Source: Blasia pusilla
Lineage: Eukaryota; Marchantiophyta; Marchantiopsida; Blasiales
Direction of reading: 5' to 3'
NCBI GenBank assembly: GCA_050084515.1
Contig: CM114273.1
Location: forward strand, 39,990,001-40,054,000
DNA length: 64,000 nucleotides
The position numbers and the translations under genes are program-made. Position 1 is the stretch's first letter. Each line of letters begins with the position of its first letter. Shown piece after piece: positions 1-12,657 of this stretch. The notes below the pieces were generated by a model. The model was given only the letters and a program-made list of their open reading frames with translations. It did not search any database and was not told the origin of the DNA.

Positions 1-1779
1 GGTTTCTTCAAAGTGTAAAGGTTCCCATCGTGTAAAACTTTTTAGCATATTTCTTCCCATTTGTCAAAAAGTCTCGTCACATACTAAACTAAAGCGACTC
101 CTCTTATGATTATGGTCTTGAAATAGTCTACTCCATTAAACTAAAAGTTCGTTCAGAGTCTAGACGGGACCAGAGACACCACCTCAAGTGAGTAGACAGG
201 AACGAGGTCTGTCCTCTCGCTTGATAAACACAACTTAGAAGAACTTTCCACCGAAGCGGATTAGTATCTGGCCACAATGAACGGTTACAAGACGATTGTG
301 CAATTGGTCGTTAGATCTGACGATAAGCCTCGACAACAAACGACTGCCGCTTATGGAAGCATACTCTCAAGTGAGATATGCAATCCACTCGCTGTACACT
401 TGGGGGCGATGCAGATAAGGGACGACTGCCCTCACTCAGTTCAGCGGCATGGGAAGGCGTGTCCGGAAGTTTAATAGCCATTTCTGTAGCACTCGGCACT
501 TCGAAGGACAGTCCTCTCGCAGTGGACGGAATCCAGACGCCAGAAAGCAACACATTGGCGTATTTGATCAGTACGAATACTTCCGGTACATGTACTTGTA
601 CTCGAAGGGCGTGCATGAGAAGCGCGTGGATAGTCGAAGGTTGTCATAAGTGCCTATAACCATCGTGAGTACCGTACCGGACTACATCTGCTACCTTTGG
701 GGTTTTCCTTTGGGACCCTCACGTGGAGTCGTGGACATATTTCCCTTCGTCGCCAGACTTCGGAGCATGGAGTGCCCGGGCCCCGGGGAGCAGTGAAGGT
801 GACCCGATGATTGTCACTCCGATGTCCCAAGGCGGCGATGCGAGGTTGCCTACAGAAATCTCACCACAGTAGAAGTACGGATCATGATTGTCGTGGATTC
901 CTAGCCATGGCCTCTCGGTATGATTCTGGGCACGCGGGGGACATATGTTAGCGACTTAAGAGCGACGAGGTCGCATGCGGGATGCCACGAAGCCGGCATA
1001 TTCTCAATCGGTTCCGCCATATTCCCGGCGAGAAGACATCATCCACATCCCGAATCTCTCTCATGGTTCGACGTCCCACCCTAAGAAAATGTCATTTTCG
1101 TCGAGGTGACGGAGTGTGTTCTTCTCCTTTCGTTCCAGGAAAAGCTTCTCTAACCGAGTGTCGTTTCACTCCCGAATCCTGAATCCTTTCTCGGCAAACT
1201 CGCACTGCGACCTGGACTGTCACGGAGACAAACCGATTGGTCCTTGGACGTAACGTTAGCTATCAGAAAGCTTACATCGAAGACCTTCCATCCTGCTCCG
1301 AGGAGACACCTTCTTCTTGACGTAGGGCAAGACTCAGATGAGTGAATAAAAGTTCTACATAATCCCAAATTACAAGTCCCACAGAGTTTGCCTCATACCG
1401 CGTATTTGTACAGTTTAATCAGTCTAGCCTGACTGGGAAGGGGGAGGAGGCAGCATCGAGCAATGTTCTCGCCGAGACTCCACGAAATTCTTTGCCTAGA
1501 AGACATGAACAACAGTCTCAATATACGGAGAATCTCCAAATCACTCGTTCCTATATTCAGCTCAGATCGGACATTCGACCAAGCAGAACCTTTCGTGCAG
1601 AATCACCCCACAGGGTAACTAGCTGATAAAATGAATTGTAGACGGTGTTGGGTCAAGAATTGGCTCCCAGAAAATCCCGTGCGTGCTCTACATCCCGGTC
1701 CTTCGGTTCTCCGTTCCAAGAAGGGGCTTGTCTTTAATAGTAAGAGTCTGAAAGCCGAAACTCCACCTGTATATTCCTA
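1..1779. other. 3' flank of F-box gene, no gene recognised
   Basis: This stretch lies downstream of the F-box stop codon, since that gene runs on the minus strand. It has the mixed base composition of the neighbouring gene rather than the AT-rich composition found after 7.9 kb. It should hold the 3' UTR and 3' flank. The open frames here are under about 100 codons, overlap on both strands and show no motif I recognise, so none is called. Confidence 0.4.
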
Positions 1780-4578
1780 CTATTCCAAGGCTTGCGAGGG
1801 CCACAACCTCTCCCAGATGGAGATCTCCTCCCTGGTCCTGAGCTTGCGAACCCCCCCATAGAAGCCCTTAGCTTCATTGCCTTCCTCCCGGTGACTTTTG
1901 CGATCGACTGCAGCGTGGCGCCATCTTGACCCCACCGTGTACTGTTTGAACTCTAACCACACTATATCTGCGAAACCAAAAACCCCACCAACATTAGTTT
2001 ATGGAACTTCTTGGAAAATTATGAAAGTAAGGAAAAATTCGCTAAACCCAATAGTCAGAGTCAGAGTACTGTTCTGAACTCCAGATCCAAGCCACAGCGC
2101 CCATGCAGACACTGCAAAAATCTGATTTACCTGCTGAGGGGCAGCAAGTGCGTGGGAGTACTTGAAGCCTCAGCCCAATGCAGCTTGAAGATTCGAAACA
2201 CGTGGGAGGGTACGTTCTCAGTCTTTCAACTCACATGTATGTGCTAACAACATGGCCTTTGTCTGAAAGCCGATGTCTCGGTCTGGAAGCTACATTCGGT
2301 AAAAGCTGCACTAAAGTGGTGTGACGCCTTCATCTAATCTTCAAAATTCTTAAGAGTCAAAGGACGACGACCACTTCTAACGTAAGTGGAGAGTTGGGAC
2401 CTACAGTACCATAAGTCAACCAGAAGAAACCCTTAAACCCTCTACCATATCAGGATTCGGGAAATTGCAAGGTTGAAGAGAAACCAGGAATGAAAAAGAA
2501 TCCCAGCAGATCAGGAACGGAGTCGAGCAGCAAGAAAAATGGATTTGATAAGGCTTTGTAGTGGAAATGACCACCTTTCGAGGCGTGACCATTGTGAAAC
2601 AGAAAGAGCTCGCGAGAGACCTCGAGTTACCACTTCCTCGCCAGGTTAGTAAATGTAGTAAAAAAAATTGGACCCGTACCTTCTAGATGGCATCGGCACC
2701 GTCGCATGTCTCTTGAGCACATCTCCACATGCCCCACAACTCCGTACCACCATCCTGTCCAAGCAACCAGCGGGAGTATTCGGCTCAAGCAGGGAAACCA
2801 CAATTTTCAACACAGCAAGTATGACGCGCAGGGACTAGAAGAGATGATAGATAGTCATACAAGTCACTGCCTCGAATTCTAAAAGAAATTCTCTAGCTAG
2901 GAATAGCCCGTCTCACCTATGGGAGACCTTCAACTAATAACCTAGAGATGGACTTCATCGAAAACACCCACCATAGGGGAACTCCTTGTTTCGTCTCCAC
3001 TGCACTTCTACATGGTCGCCTGGATGCAACTCCTCCAGGCAATCCGACAAGTGAAGATCGTGAGCCGAAGTATCCATCGGGGGAGCACGCAATCGTGACC
3101 AAGGAACCCCATCCTCTACTACAATAGTTCGTGGACCATGGGGTGGATACCTGCAAGTTCGCAACGCAAATTCTATTTTATAGGCCAGAGTCGAGATGAA
3201 GTTCGTTGACCAGCTTATCACTTAATTTCATTAGGACCATCCCCGGGGAAGAAAGCTGAGATAGGAAGAGCGAGTAGAGTGGAGACGCTGGATTAGGGGA
3301 TATCATGACGCTTGACTCGACTGTGCAAGAACATAGGTCCTCAGTGCATTACGTCCTACAAGACAAATCCAGCACACTACTAGAGGCGATGTCCATACCT
3401 TGCACGGAAAGAGTCCGTGGCCCGGTCATAACTTACTTCCGCATCATAGCACGATAGCATAAATCCCACGTGCCCATTCTGCTAAGAACAGGGTGGCAAG
3501 CAAGAGTTAGATCAGAGTGACCCACCCACTAGACTAGTCCGCACGTCACTAACCTGAATTTAACATGAGAAATATATTAGATTTCGGCACAGGACGTTTT
3601 TCAGATAGGAGGAAGGAGGATTGAGAGAAAATAGCTTATACCAACCTCGCGATTGTATATTTGTGCTGGAAACCAAAAGCTCCCACTCTCGAGCGCCAAG
3701 TACCACGCCATCAGAGAGTCGGGCGGAGGGCTTCCAGCCAGCTTTCCAGGCTCCCCTTGCAGATTCAACCATGAGAAGGGCCATAAACAAGAGAGAGGCC
3801 ACACCCACACTTTCGAATTCCGCTCACTTACAGAGCATGCTGCAGTCCTCGAAGCTACAGTCCTCTGCCACTCCCGATAAGCCGCTGCACCGGCTAGCTT
3901 TCCCCACTTATCATGAAACAGAGCCTTCCAAAGATGATCACTTCTGCATCTTCCACGAAGTTCCTTGCAGACCCCTGCCATTTGACATAAAGTGGCAGCG
4001 GAGAGCCGGCTGAGGACACCTTCCAGGACGAGCTCGGGAAGATCCAATACGCAGCATTCCCGCCTCTCCTCCACGTTCTCTACCTTCTTGACGCATCTTC
4101 TCTTCAAAAACATGGCTCCGAATGATCTGAAGAAACTCCCTCCCTCAAAAAGTTGGCAGAGAAATTCCGACGATACTAATGCGAGCCAAGCTGAAATGGT
4201 CATTTCATTCTTCCCATACGACTCCTCGGCGGCGACGGATGAGAATGACCGACTGCCAAGTGAACGGGCCGCAATGCCGTCAAAAAATCCGATTAGGTAG
4301 CAGACTACGAGAGAGCTCAACAGGATTGGAACCAGAAGGAGCTCGGAGGACAATGTCCTAAAGGAAGCCACGTGAAGAGCTGCGACGCGCAAAGAAGATA
4401 CGCCTAAGGCTAATGCGAAGACTGAGAATAGAGATCTAAGCCGGGGAAGCCCTCGGCTCATACCACGGGGATCGATGATGGAATGTGGTGAAGACCCGGA
4501 GGAATATTGAATGGTCGCCAGCGGATTTGACTGCAAATCCTGAAAAGTGTGTGGTTGTAAGTGGGTGATCAATACCAA
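1780..4578 (-). CDS. F-box protein, five exons, apparently intact
   Basis: The product is probably the substrate-receptor subunit of an SCF ubiquitin ligase. Exons as read: 4578-3646, 3478-3399, 3150-2972, 2754-2680 and 1967-1780. Every intron has GT..AG ends (167, 248, 217 and 712 bp), and the phases fit to give 1455 nt, i.e. 484 codons plus TAG. An N-terminal hydrophobic segment lies near residues 80-98. The F-box is near 177-222 ([16 protein letters not shown] start; VCKELR and DHLWK follow). The family signature WFPAQ-YNRE ends exon 1. Exon 2 encodes [17 protein letters not shown], exon 3 begins YPPHG and ends RRNKEFPYG, exon 4 begins WWYGVVGH, and exon 5 holds GSRWRH, GFYGG and the C-terminal LWPSQALE. 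This order matches a plant family of which Arabidopsis At2g26850 is, from memory, a member. The first Met (4578) is the longest choice; Met40 is an alternative. The substrate is unknown. Confidence 0.9.
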
Positions 4579-5400
4579 TCATGTGGCGACCCTGTACGAA
4601 CGACTGGAGTTGACCGACACTGTGAGCGGGTAAGAACCAAAGCCCAGGACCGACAAGCACGACGGTTTGATATACACGAAAGCGGTGATCCTCAGAATTA
4701 CCAGTCGCGGCTTGAAGAATCTGGAGAATCAGAGAAGTTGGAGCGATCACGAAGCGAGGGAACGACAGAGCGACGAGCCAGAAAGCGAATAGGAGGATCT
4801 AAACATCGGTTTCTAACCGGACCCCAACTACCACCACTCGCCTCGAACGAGAAACCTACGGACCTCTCATCTCTTGCAGAAAACAGCGATGCCGGAGAAC
4901 GCAGAAGAAAATTAGTCCTCCCAAGCCCCCAGCCTATGAAAACGTCACAAATCAACGACAAGACGGGGCAGGATGCTGGTGACGACGCCAAACGACAGCG
5001 GATCAATGAGAAATATCGAATCCGCGAAAAAACTCGACAAAGGGTACGTGAAAAAAAATCACAGAAAAGAAAACGTGACAGGGGAGATCAAAGCTGTCCT
5101 ATGTTGACGAATCGGCCCTCGAGCCACGGAGGCTAATATGATGGAAGAAAGAAAAACTTGCTGACAGAAACGGCGAGCGGAAGCAGGGGCCCCGAATGTA
5201 TGAGAAGATGACGCGTGAAAGGCCGACAGAAAGTTAACCAAAAGTCAGCAATAATTTAGAGGAAGGGCGGACCAAATCAGGGTGAATCAACCGCTCATTT
5301 GGGTAGGCATCGTTAGAGTGAGAGGCAGGAACGTCTACGACGACTATGCACTGTGAGAAGGCGAGATGGTGGAGGGTAATCGTGTCCTTACGCTCATTGA
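4579..5400 (-). promoter_or_regulatory. probable 5' UTR and proximal promoter of the F-box gene
   Basis: Upstream of the F-box start the plus strand is purine-rich (about 4660-5140), so the transcript strand would be pyrimidine-rich, as many plant 5' leaders are. A plus-strand frame of 191 codons at 4561-5136 is low in complexity (K/R/E-rich) and looks like the antisense of this leader. No TATA box could be assigned with confidence. Confidence 0.35.
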
Positions 5401-7920
5401 TTGCACGGGAGTAATGGAGTGCCCGTCTAAAAGAGACGGAGAATTAGCCCTCAACCACCTCCTTCCTTCTCACCTATATCTCTTCCTGTCCTTCCTTTTA
5501 GCACGAGCCGCACAATCTAATTCCACCCAGCACGGGTTGTCCCACTTTCACTTCATCTGCCGTGCACTCTACCCGTCTTCGTCCGCCTTCCCCAACAGGC
5601 CAGCATTCGACGAAGACTAGTGGGGCCTACGCTCTGAGGCCACAATCGAGGTGCTCACCAGACTAAGACATTCACTCCTACCAGCAATATTCATCGCTCT
5701 CGTCTTCCACCGGCCCGAACTCATCCGTTCCTCCCACAAGCATTAGATTTCAAGGTCCTCCACTTAAATCCGCGAACACCTCAATTCCTCCCTTCGGACA
5801 CCAGGCATGCCATGCGCATGCCTACCACATTGCTCCCACTCCCTCGAAATTCAATTCCTGCTTCATGAATGTCCACGAATTGCAGATCCTCCACTCTCTC
5901 CCTGCCTCCTCCGTCCCCATACGGCGCTCGATCTCACTGCCTTCCTCATTAGTCGGCTCGTGACAGCCTCGGCCTCCGCCGATACCTCACCTCACTCTCG
6001 CGAATGATAGGAAGCGGGCAAGGGCATCGGCAGGACAGAATCCCTCTTCCCTTCTACATTCGCAGCACCCCCCTCCCCCTCCCCTCCCGTCCCTCTCTCT
6101 CTCTCTCTCGTCCCCTCTCGCCCTCCCCCGCATTCAATGATGATCCGATTCCGCCTGAAGACCAGCTCCCCCCCGCCCCAACCACACCTCACCCCCAGCC
6201 CGTCCAGGCCCCACCCCTCCCCTCCCCTCCCCGCCCCTCTCCCTCTCCCTCTCGCTCTCGCTCTCTCCATCCTCTCCGTCTGCTCTGTCCCCGCGCCTGG
6301 CGCTCCCATGTCCGCTCAGGGCCGTGGGCCTAACCTCAGCTTCGAACTAAGAACCCCGCACCGGGACTCTTTGTCGGGAGCGCCAGCCATCTCGAGCAGC
6401 GGCGTGTTTCCTTTCACGCGAGCCCAGCCTCGATCACAAATCTAAAGGCGAAAAGGAAAACGCGAATTTCCGCCGTGGAAGAGTTACGAGTTCCGACGTC
6501 ATTTTTTTTTGGTTCTGCTTCGTTTCGTTTTGTCGTGCAATCCTACTCTTCGCGAGAAAGACGCAGCGCACTTCAAGGACAACCATCTTCCGGCCTCCGC
6601 ATTGACGTGGCCCAGCCATTTTCCTTCCCCAGAGCGTGGGACAACGACCCGCGACTTGCGCGGGCGGGCGGGCGGGCGGGCGGGCGGAGATTGAAGCTGA
6701 AGTCCGTGCCCGCGGTCGAGCAAGTGGGTGGCTCCGGAAACCGTTGGGCGGCGGGAGCGGCAGAGGAAGCTCACGCCTCTTCTGTCTGTTCTTGGAGTAC
6801 GTAAATGAGAATGGAGGAGTCGAGGACGGAGGAGGCGGACTAACTACTAATCACGCTTTGCCTCTCGTACAAAGCAGCTCCATATAAATAATTAAAGCCC
6901 GTCGCAGAGACGGCATTATTCACATCGAACAGAACGAACGAACGAACGAACGAACGGCACTCTCGGAAGCACCGACGAAATGTCAGCGGACTTGCAGAGA
7001 AGCAGACGGAAGCACAATTAACCGATGGTAGTTTCCCGGCCATGCCGATCGTCCGATCCCCCAATAATCCATCCATCCACCTCTAATAATAATAAGCCAT
7101 GTCTCCGTCTCCGTCTCCCGCCTCCAATCCAACGACACTGACGGGTAAAAGTAGCTGAGGCTCATGTCCACCGGTGCTAGAGGGGCAGCTGAAGGGGGCC
7201 TATTCGTGGCCGTTACTCGCAGAGGTCGTTGTCTGCCCGGGCAGCTGGAATGAATGAATGACCGAAGTGGGGGGAGTATCGCAGCCCGCGCCGTGAAAAG
7301 TCCAGACGACAACAAAGAGGAACCGAGGGATGGCGGGACGGACGGAAAGAGGCTTGCAATTTATTTATTTATTTATGGAGGGAGCACGGCTTGGACTGGG
7401 AATTTGGACGCGGGTTGCAAACATGGAGCATGAAATCTGGGCGGAGCCCACTACTTGTTAAACCAACTCTCTAAAAGCCCGGTTTAGTCATAAGTGAACG
7501 TCCACGTAGTGCAGGTCTCGTAATGGAACAAAAGCGAACGCCCCTTCGTCTCCGCGCCGGGCTTATGGGTTCGAGGAGATTCCCTTCGTTACTTAGCAGC
7601 GTGTAAACTCACCAGCCTGAGGCCTGAGGTTGTGTGCACGGCAATGTCCGGGGAGAACCGGGGTTACGTGTTGAGCTAGCCGGAAGAATCTGAGAATTCC
7701 CGATTCAGGTCGTCATTTACCGGCCAAAAACCGAAGGTTAAGGGAGGGTGTCCTTTGTATTCGTACCTGTTTAGCCGGCTGGAATGAAGAAAACTTCGAA
7801 AATTGCCACTCGGATTTGTAGAGACCGGAAATGTACCGGTTGTCACGAAAAAACTCCCCGGACCCTGGTGCACGGACGCCCGACTTTGCCACATAATCGA
7901 GCACCCGTGCACACACGGGT
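5401..7920. other. GC-rich, microsatellite-rich gene-flank region
   Basis: This stretch holds pyrimidine-rich tracts on the plus strand (about 5430-6300, including CT runs near 6090-6120 and 6240-6270). It also has a CGGG tandem run at about 6660-6687, a GAAC tandem run at about 6932-6956 and an ATTT run near 7358-7376. A TATA-like CATATAAATAA lies at about 6882-6892 on the plus strand. At 7901-7922 an 8-bp perfect inverted repeat (GCACCCGT / ACGGGTGC) sits at the edge of the AT-rich domain. It may be promoter or 5' leader of the F-box gene, or of an unseen divergent transcript. No protein is supported. Confidence 0.35.
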
Positions 7921-10900
7921 GCGATTTTAAATATAAAATTAAAAAATCCTTTTAAAAAAAATTTGGGATGCTTTTCTGAAGGAGTTGGATCGTATGTGGT
8001 AGATCACGTTTAGTTCGACGTCCATGGGTCTTAAGTCAAGCGAACGGGTTCATAATTGCCATTTAGTTGATGGGATTGCATATGCTGCCACATTTGGAAT
8101 ATTCATCCCCATTAAAAACCCAATAAAAACCCAAAAATAAGAATTCGGCATATCTTGGAATATTAAGCTATGGCAGATTCAGATCTAGAAACTAGCGTGG
8201 CCCCCACTAGTGTGAGATAAGGGTGGACCACAAGAAGATAGAATCCATTGGGGAAAAGTTCTGATTTCTTTTATGATAAATGTTTGAATCTTCTTAATTG
8301 AAAGGTTTTTTACACTACCCGATATTCAAAGTTCAAACCATCTTCTATTTGCTAACATCCTCCGGTGCTTTTAATATATCTCTGTAAAAATATGCACACA
8401 TGATATATTTATGCATCATGACACAAGCAATAAGCTCTTTTTCTTCCTAGATTCTAAATTCCAACTCACTTGAAATCCACACTCCACTTTTGTAGAAAAT
8501 ATCATTATACGTGGAGCATGGAATAAAAAAATATTTGGATGGATTCTACATGTTTCCCACAAATTTCGTGTGTATGCATGAAAAATTTTCATGATGATGG
8601 TTTATCACTTCTCCAAGGCCACCACTTATTCACCCAAGACCAAGCTTGCATATCTAAGTAAACATGATGAGTTTTCCTTAGAGCATAAGAACCATCCCAT
8701 GTTGGTTAGGTTTTTGTGCATATTATATCATTCTAAAACCAAATTGATCAATCTCAACACGTGATATCTTTAACAACTATGTGGATTTGGTACCATATCA
8801 AGTAGCATAATTGTCGTCCCTTCATTTTTATCAACAACTCTCTTCTCCCTCAAAAATCCATACAAAGGGAGATTTTAAGTACTTAGTAAAGAAACCATAC
8901 ATATGGTCTATTGTGAAGTGGAGTTGTGCATGTATTATACATTATATGAAGTTATAAAAGATTAGCTAGTGCCCATGCGATGCACCGATGTATAATTTTG
9001 AATTACCCATCTTATTGTACAATTGAATTAGAACGATTTTATTGGCTAAGATAACGACCGATTCTATTGGCTAAAAAGGACATATGTCAAACGGAGTGGT
9101 AATCTTAAAATGAAGAGGCACTCTCCAATAATAATATAGATAAGTGCCAATTTTTTAATCCATTTTAAATTTATTTTCCACATTTAACTCCTATGAGACT
9201 TATATCAACAATCAAAGGAGTTGAAAAATCAAGACCTATCCACCATGTGCCGTAATATATTTACAAAGTCCTCTTAGACCCTTAAATTTATATTATTATA
9301 GGATGAATCCTAAGGGTCAAGATAAGTACATCCAATATACCTACAAAGATCATAGTTGGTCGAGAGTTAGATGCCCATGCTACAAACCCATATTAAAATT
9401 GAGCTTTGGAGAAGATGGACTCTACCTTTGAGGTTGAAGATGAAAAATATCCATTAAAAAAACTTGTGAAGAAGTAATGGAATTGGTTCATATTTTTTGG
9501 ATCCATGAGAGCTCAAGATGCATTAGAGTTGTATTTGGCATGATGCATTTAAGCACAAACATATATTTATTTGGTAATAGGATTAGAGAAAGACTAAGGG
9601 GTAGAGGAACAATTGCATAAGGTCCTATGCTGCTTGAATTTGGGCTATGGTGTTAGTATATTGCCATGTAGTTGTAATTGATTATTAGGTAGAGTGGAAA
9701 TCAAGTAATGTTACAAGAGAATCAAACGCGTGGGAAAATTTGAAGATGGGATTGTGGTTAAGCACCATACAAACATTAAGCAACATACATCTCTTGTCTT
9801 CTTCTCGTTTTTTCATTATTTTTTGTTATCTTGATACCACATATTTTAGAGAGACAGAGAGAGAAATACTCTTTAAGTAGTGCATGTTGCAACCTTGCAA
9901 CTCTGTATATATATATATAGATCGATAGATCCCGCACTCTGGTTGGACGGTGCTTGAGATTGGGATGGGTATAGAGAGAGGAAGAAGTGAAGAAAGTACC
10001 ATATGAGAGGAGGGGAACACTCCCATAGAGTATGAGTGCTAACCAAACAATGTGTTTGTTCGGAGATTCCCAAGCGTCAACAGAGAGAGAGAGAGAGAGA
10101 GAGATTATTGATGTGCCACCTCTAAATCTTCTTACAAATTTAGTGTTGTTTTTTTATTGATAGGATATACAAAGAACCTCTTCAACCAAGCAGAAATAAT
10201 ATTATAATGAAATTTGAATCCTAAATTCATAAATTGCATCTAGGTTAAACTCGCAACTACAAGAAATTTCCTTTCACAATTATCGGTCTCTTGAGAAATA
10301 TCTAGTAGGATTGAGCTAAGTAACCACAAAATATGTCACATTCTTTTAGTGGTGATTAGAACAATAGGAAAATATTACATTTACTTAAACATCTTCTCTA
10401 AGTTTTTGTTGAATGATTTTTTTTAAATTAAAGTTACTCAAGCCAACTATTAAGATGATTTTTTGATTTGGAAATCCATGGGGAAATATATATATATATA
10501 CCTAGTTTAAGAGGAATTCCAATTATTATGGGTATAACGTGGACTATTTATCTAAGTAAATTTAGGTCATGTAAAGATCATGACAAGCTATATTTTTGTT
10601 CTTCAAAATGAATATGATTTTCTTTTTTATATTTTTTAAAGAACAAGGGAAGTTTCTAATATTTCACATCAAAAATATAAATGATGTCATTAATTGTTAT
10701 AAAGCATAGTGTTTTATTGAAAAGAATATACAATTTGACACTCAATCATATAATCATTGACAACAAAGTTATGGACCAACTAGATATACCTTGGATTTTT
10801 GGGCTTACCCTACAAACTTTCTAAACTTTTTATTAAAAAAAAAAAGATTAGGACAAGAATATGAATGACACGTCATCTTCGTCTTAGGCGGTTAGGCCCT

Positions 10901-12657
10901 TTAGTCATCTTCACTTCTACATCTAGGAGAGGGTATTGATCTTTTCCCTCCATCCATTGACGTAGTGTCCATACTTAGCTTAGTTGCACCTGTTATTCCT
11001 AATCTCATATATACACATGAGTGCTTTGTAGTTTTTCTAACATAAGCTAACCAAATTAACCAATAAGCAGAAGAAACCAACAAAAATAGCATAATAATTG
11101 CATGCTTAATTATTCAAAGGTAAAATTTATAAATGAGTACTCACAAATTGCACAAGTAGTCTAATGATTGAATAGCTGAGTTTTCATTTAAGCTAGGGTC
11201 AATTAAATACTCTTAAATATGAGTTCTTACATATTTTGACATAGTTTTTTAGGAGTGTTGAGTTCCAATGGTTGGTTTAGCTCCAATCATAACACTTATC
11301 CCCTCTTTCAAGATACCATGTGGTGAAAATGGCTCTTATACACTAAGATAATCTAGTAATGTTACAAATGGTACTAAGTGTTTAGTGAATAAACGTAGGA
11401 TTTTAGATCTTGTAACATGGTATATGGAGACTCACCATAGTAGTTTGGAGTATTAATATGGTAGGTTATTGTGACGGTAACACACTTTATGGTTCCCCAA
11501 ACTTACTTAGGTTGAACATCCCTTCTTTTTTATTCTCGTCTCATTGGATGTTAGCTTGCATAGGGAACAAAATCTAACATTATTAAAAATGCAACTTCTC
11601 CTTGTGATTCGCATTTGAGTCCATTGGTTGATTGTAGATGATATGTAGAATGAGTATGTTGTGGAGTCAACATTCCTTAAAGGTTTATTATATATGATTT
11701 CTTATAATTATGATGCTTTCTGGTGTTTTTTTTTAAGCAACTTCAATTTTGATGGTTTTTATTGGACAAGGATCAAGCATTTGATGAAATTGGTTATTGG
11801 GAGATCAAAAAGTGAGACAAGATTGTTGCCTTTTTTAATAAGGCCAATATGCCTTGATTAAAAAACAACCTATTATTGGCCGACCCTAGTGGAATGGGTT
11901 TATTGAGTTTGAAAAAATAGCAACAAGAAATTAAAACTTATTTTTAACATCTAACTATGTACATTTTTCTTAATTTGTAGATAAATGAATTATGAAATTA
12001 GAGTCCCATTAGATGATATGCCACACCCACAATCTCCAACAATTGCAAGTCCTTGTTCATAAATACCATGTATGGATGCCTTGGGGTCCTCCATTTTGAA
12101 CCATACTTCCACTTGGTTTATCATAATGTATCAATGCTCCATCAAACCACATATCTAGATAAATATCAAAATAATGCTCATATATGTAACCCAATAACTA
12201 ACAATGACCACATTGTATAAATGGGCATGACACCTCCTTTCCCACATATATCAATGAGATTCTCTTATCTCATTGTTGGAAAATATGATTGTTTTTCGTA
12301 TATGGGTTTCACAATTCGACCCAACATCTAACTAATAAAAACATAGTAAACATCACTCTCCTAAGCTCACAAGGGCCAAATTGGCCCCAAAATGCACCCA
12401 TTTCATCTTGCGGTGCATGTTGTTGAAGTCACACCTCTATCAAAAATTGTGTCACATGTCAATTGCCTTGGAAATGTGAAAAAAAATGTCAGCCATGATG
12501 TAGTGGTGAACTCAATGTCCTTATACACCCGAAAGATTGCTCTAGAGTAAGTCCCTCGTGAGGGTTGTCAATGCATAATCTTGTATTTGTCATCGGAACC
12601 CATGCTTGAGTGTTAGGTACTAATACTATAAGTCGTACATATTAGTCGATCCTCAAA
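7921..12657. other. AT-rich intergenic DNA without recognisable genes
   Basis: Base composition shifts to AT-rich immediately after 7920. There are only short frames, plus microsatellites: a TA run near 9906-9920, an AG run at about 10081-10104 and a TA run near 10487-10500. A Helitron-like piece at 8966-9140 is listed separately. I see no RNA gene and no coding homology up to the broken end of retrotransposon copy A. Confidence 0.6.
8966..9140 (-). mobile_element. possible miniature Helitron-like element
   Basis: Read on the minus strand, the segment starts TCTATATTATTATTGG and ends GGGCACTAG. That fits the TC..CTRR ends of plant Helitrons, and a short GC-rich GTGC/GGCAC element stands before the CTAG. 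The same start motif recurs near 50557 and 55755. The base after CTAG is C rather than the T expected for insertion between A and T. At about 175 bp it would be non-autonomous. Another kind of short repeat is possible. Confidence 0.4.

Noticed and set aside
311-659. Overlapping frames of about 100 codons on both strands
   Set aside because: No recognisable domain, no support for one strand over the other, and located in the 3' flank of the F-box gene.
4561-5136. Plus-strand frame of 191 codons opposite the F-box leader
   Set aside because: Low-complexity Lys/Arg/Glu/Ser sequence from a purine-rich strand. It overlaps the start of the F-box gene in antisense and has no domain.
5992-6445. Proline/serine- and glycine/arginine-rich frames on both strands
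   Set aside because: They come from CT/GA-rich and GC-rich simple sequence, which keeps several frames open at once. No motif is present.
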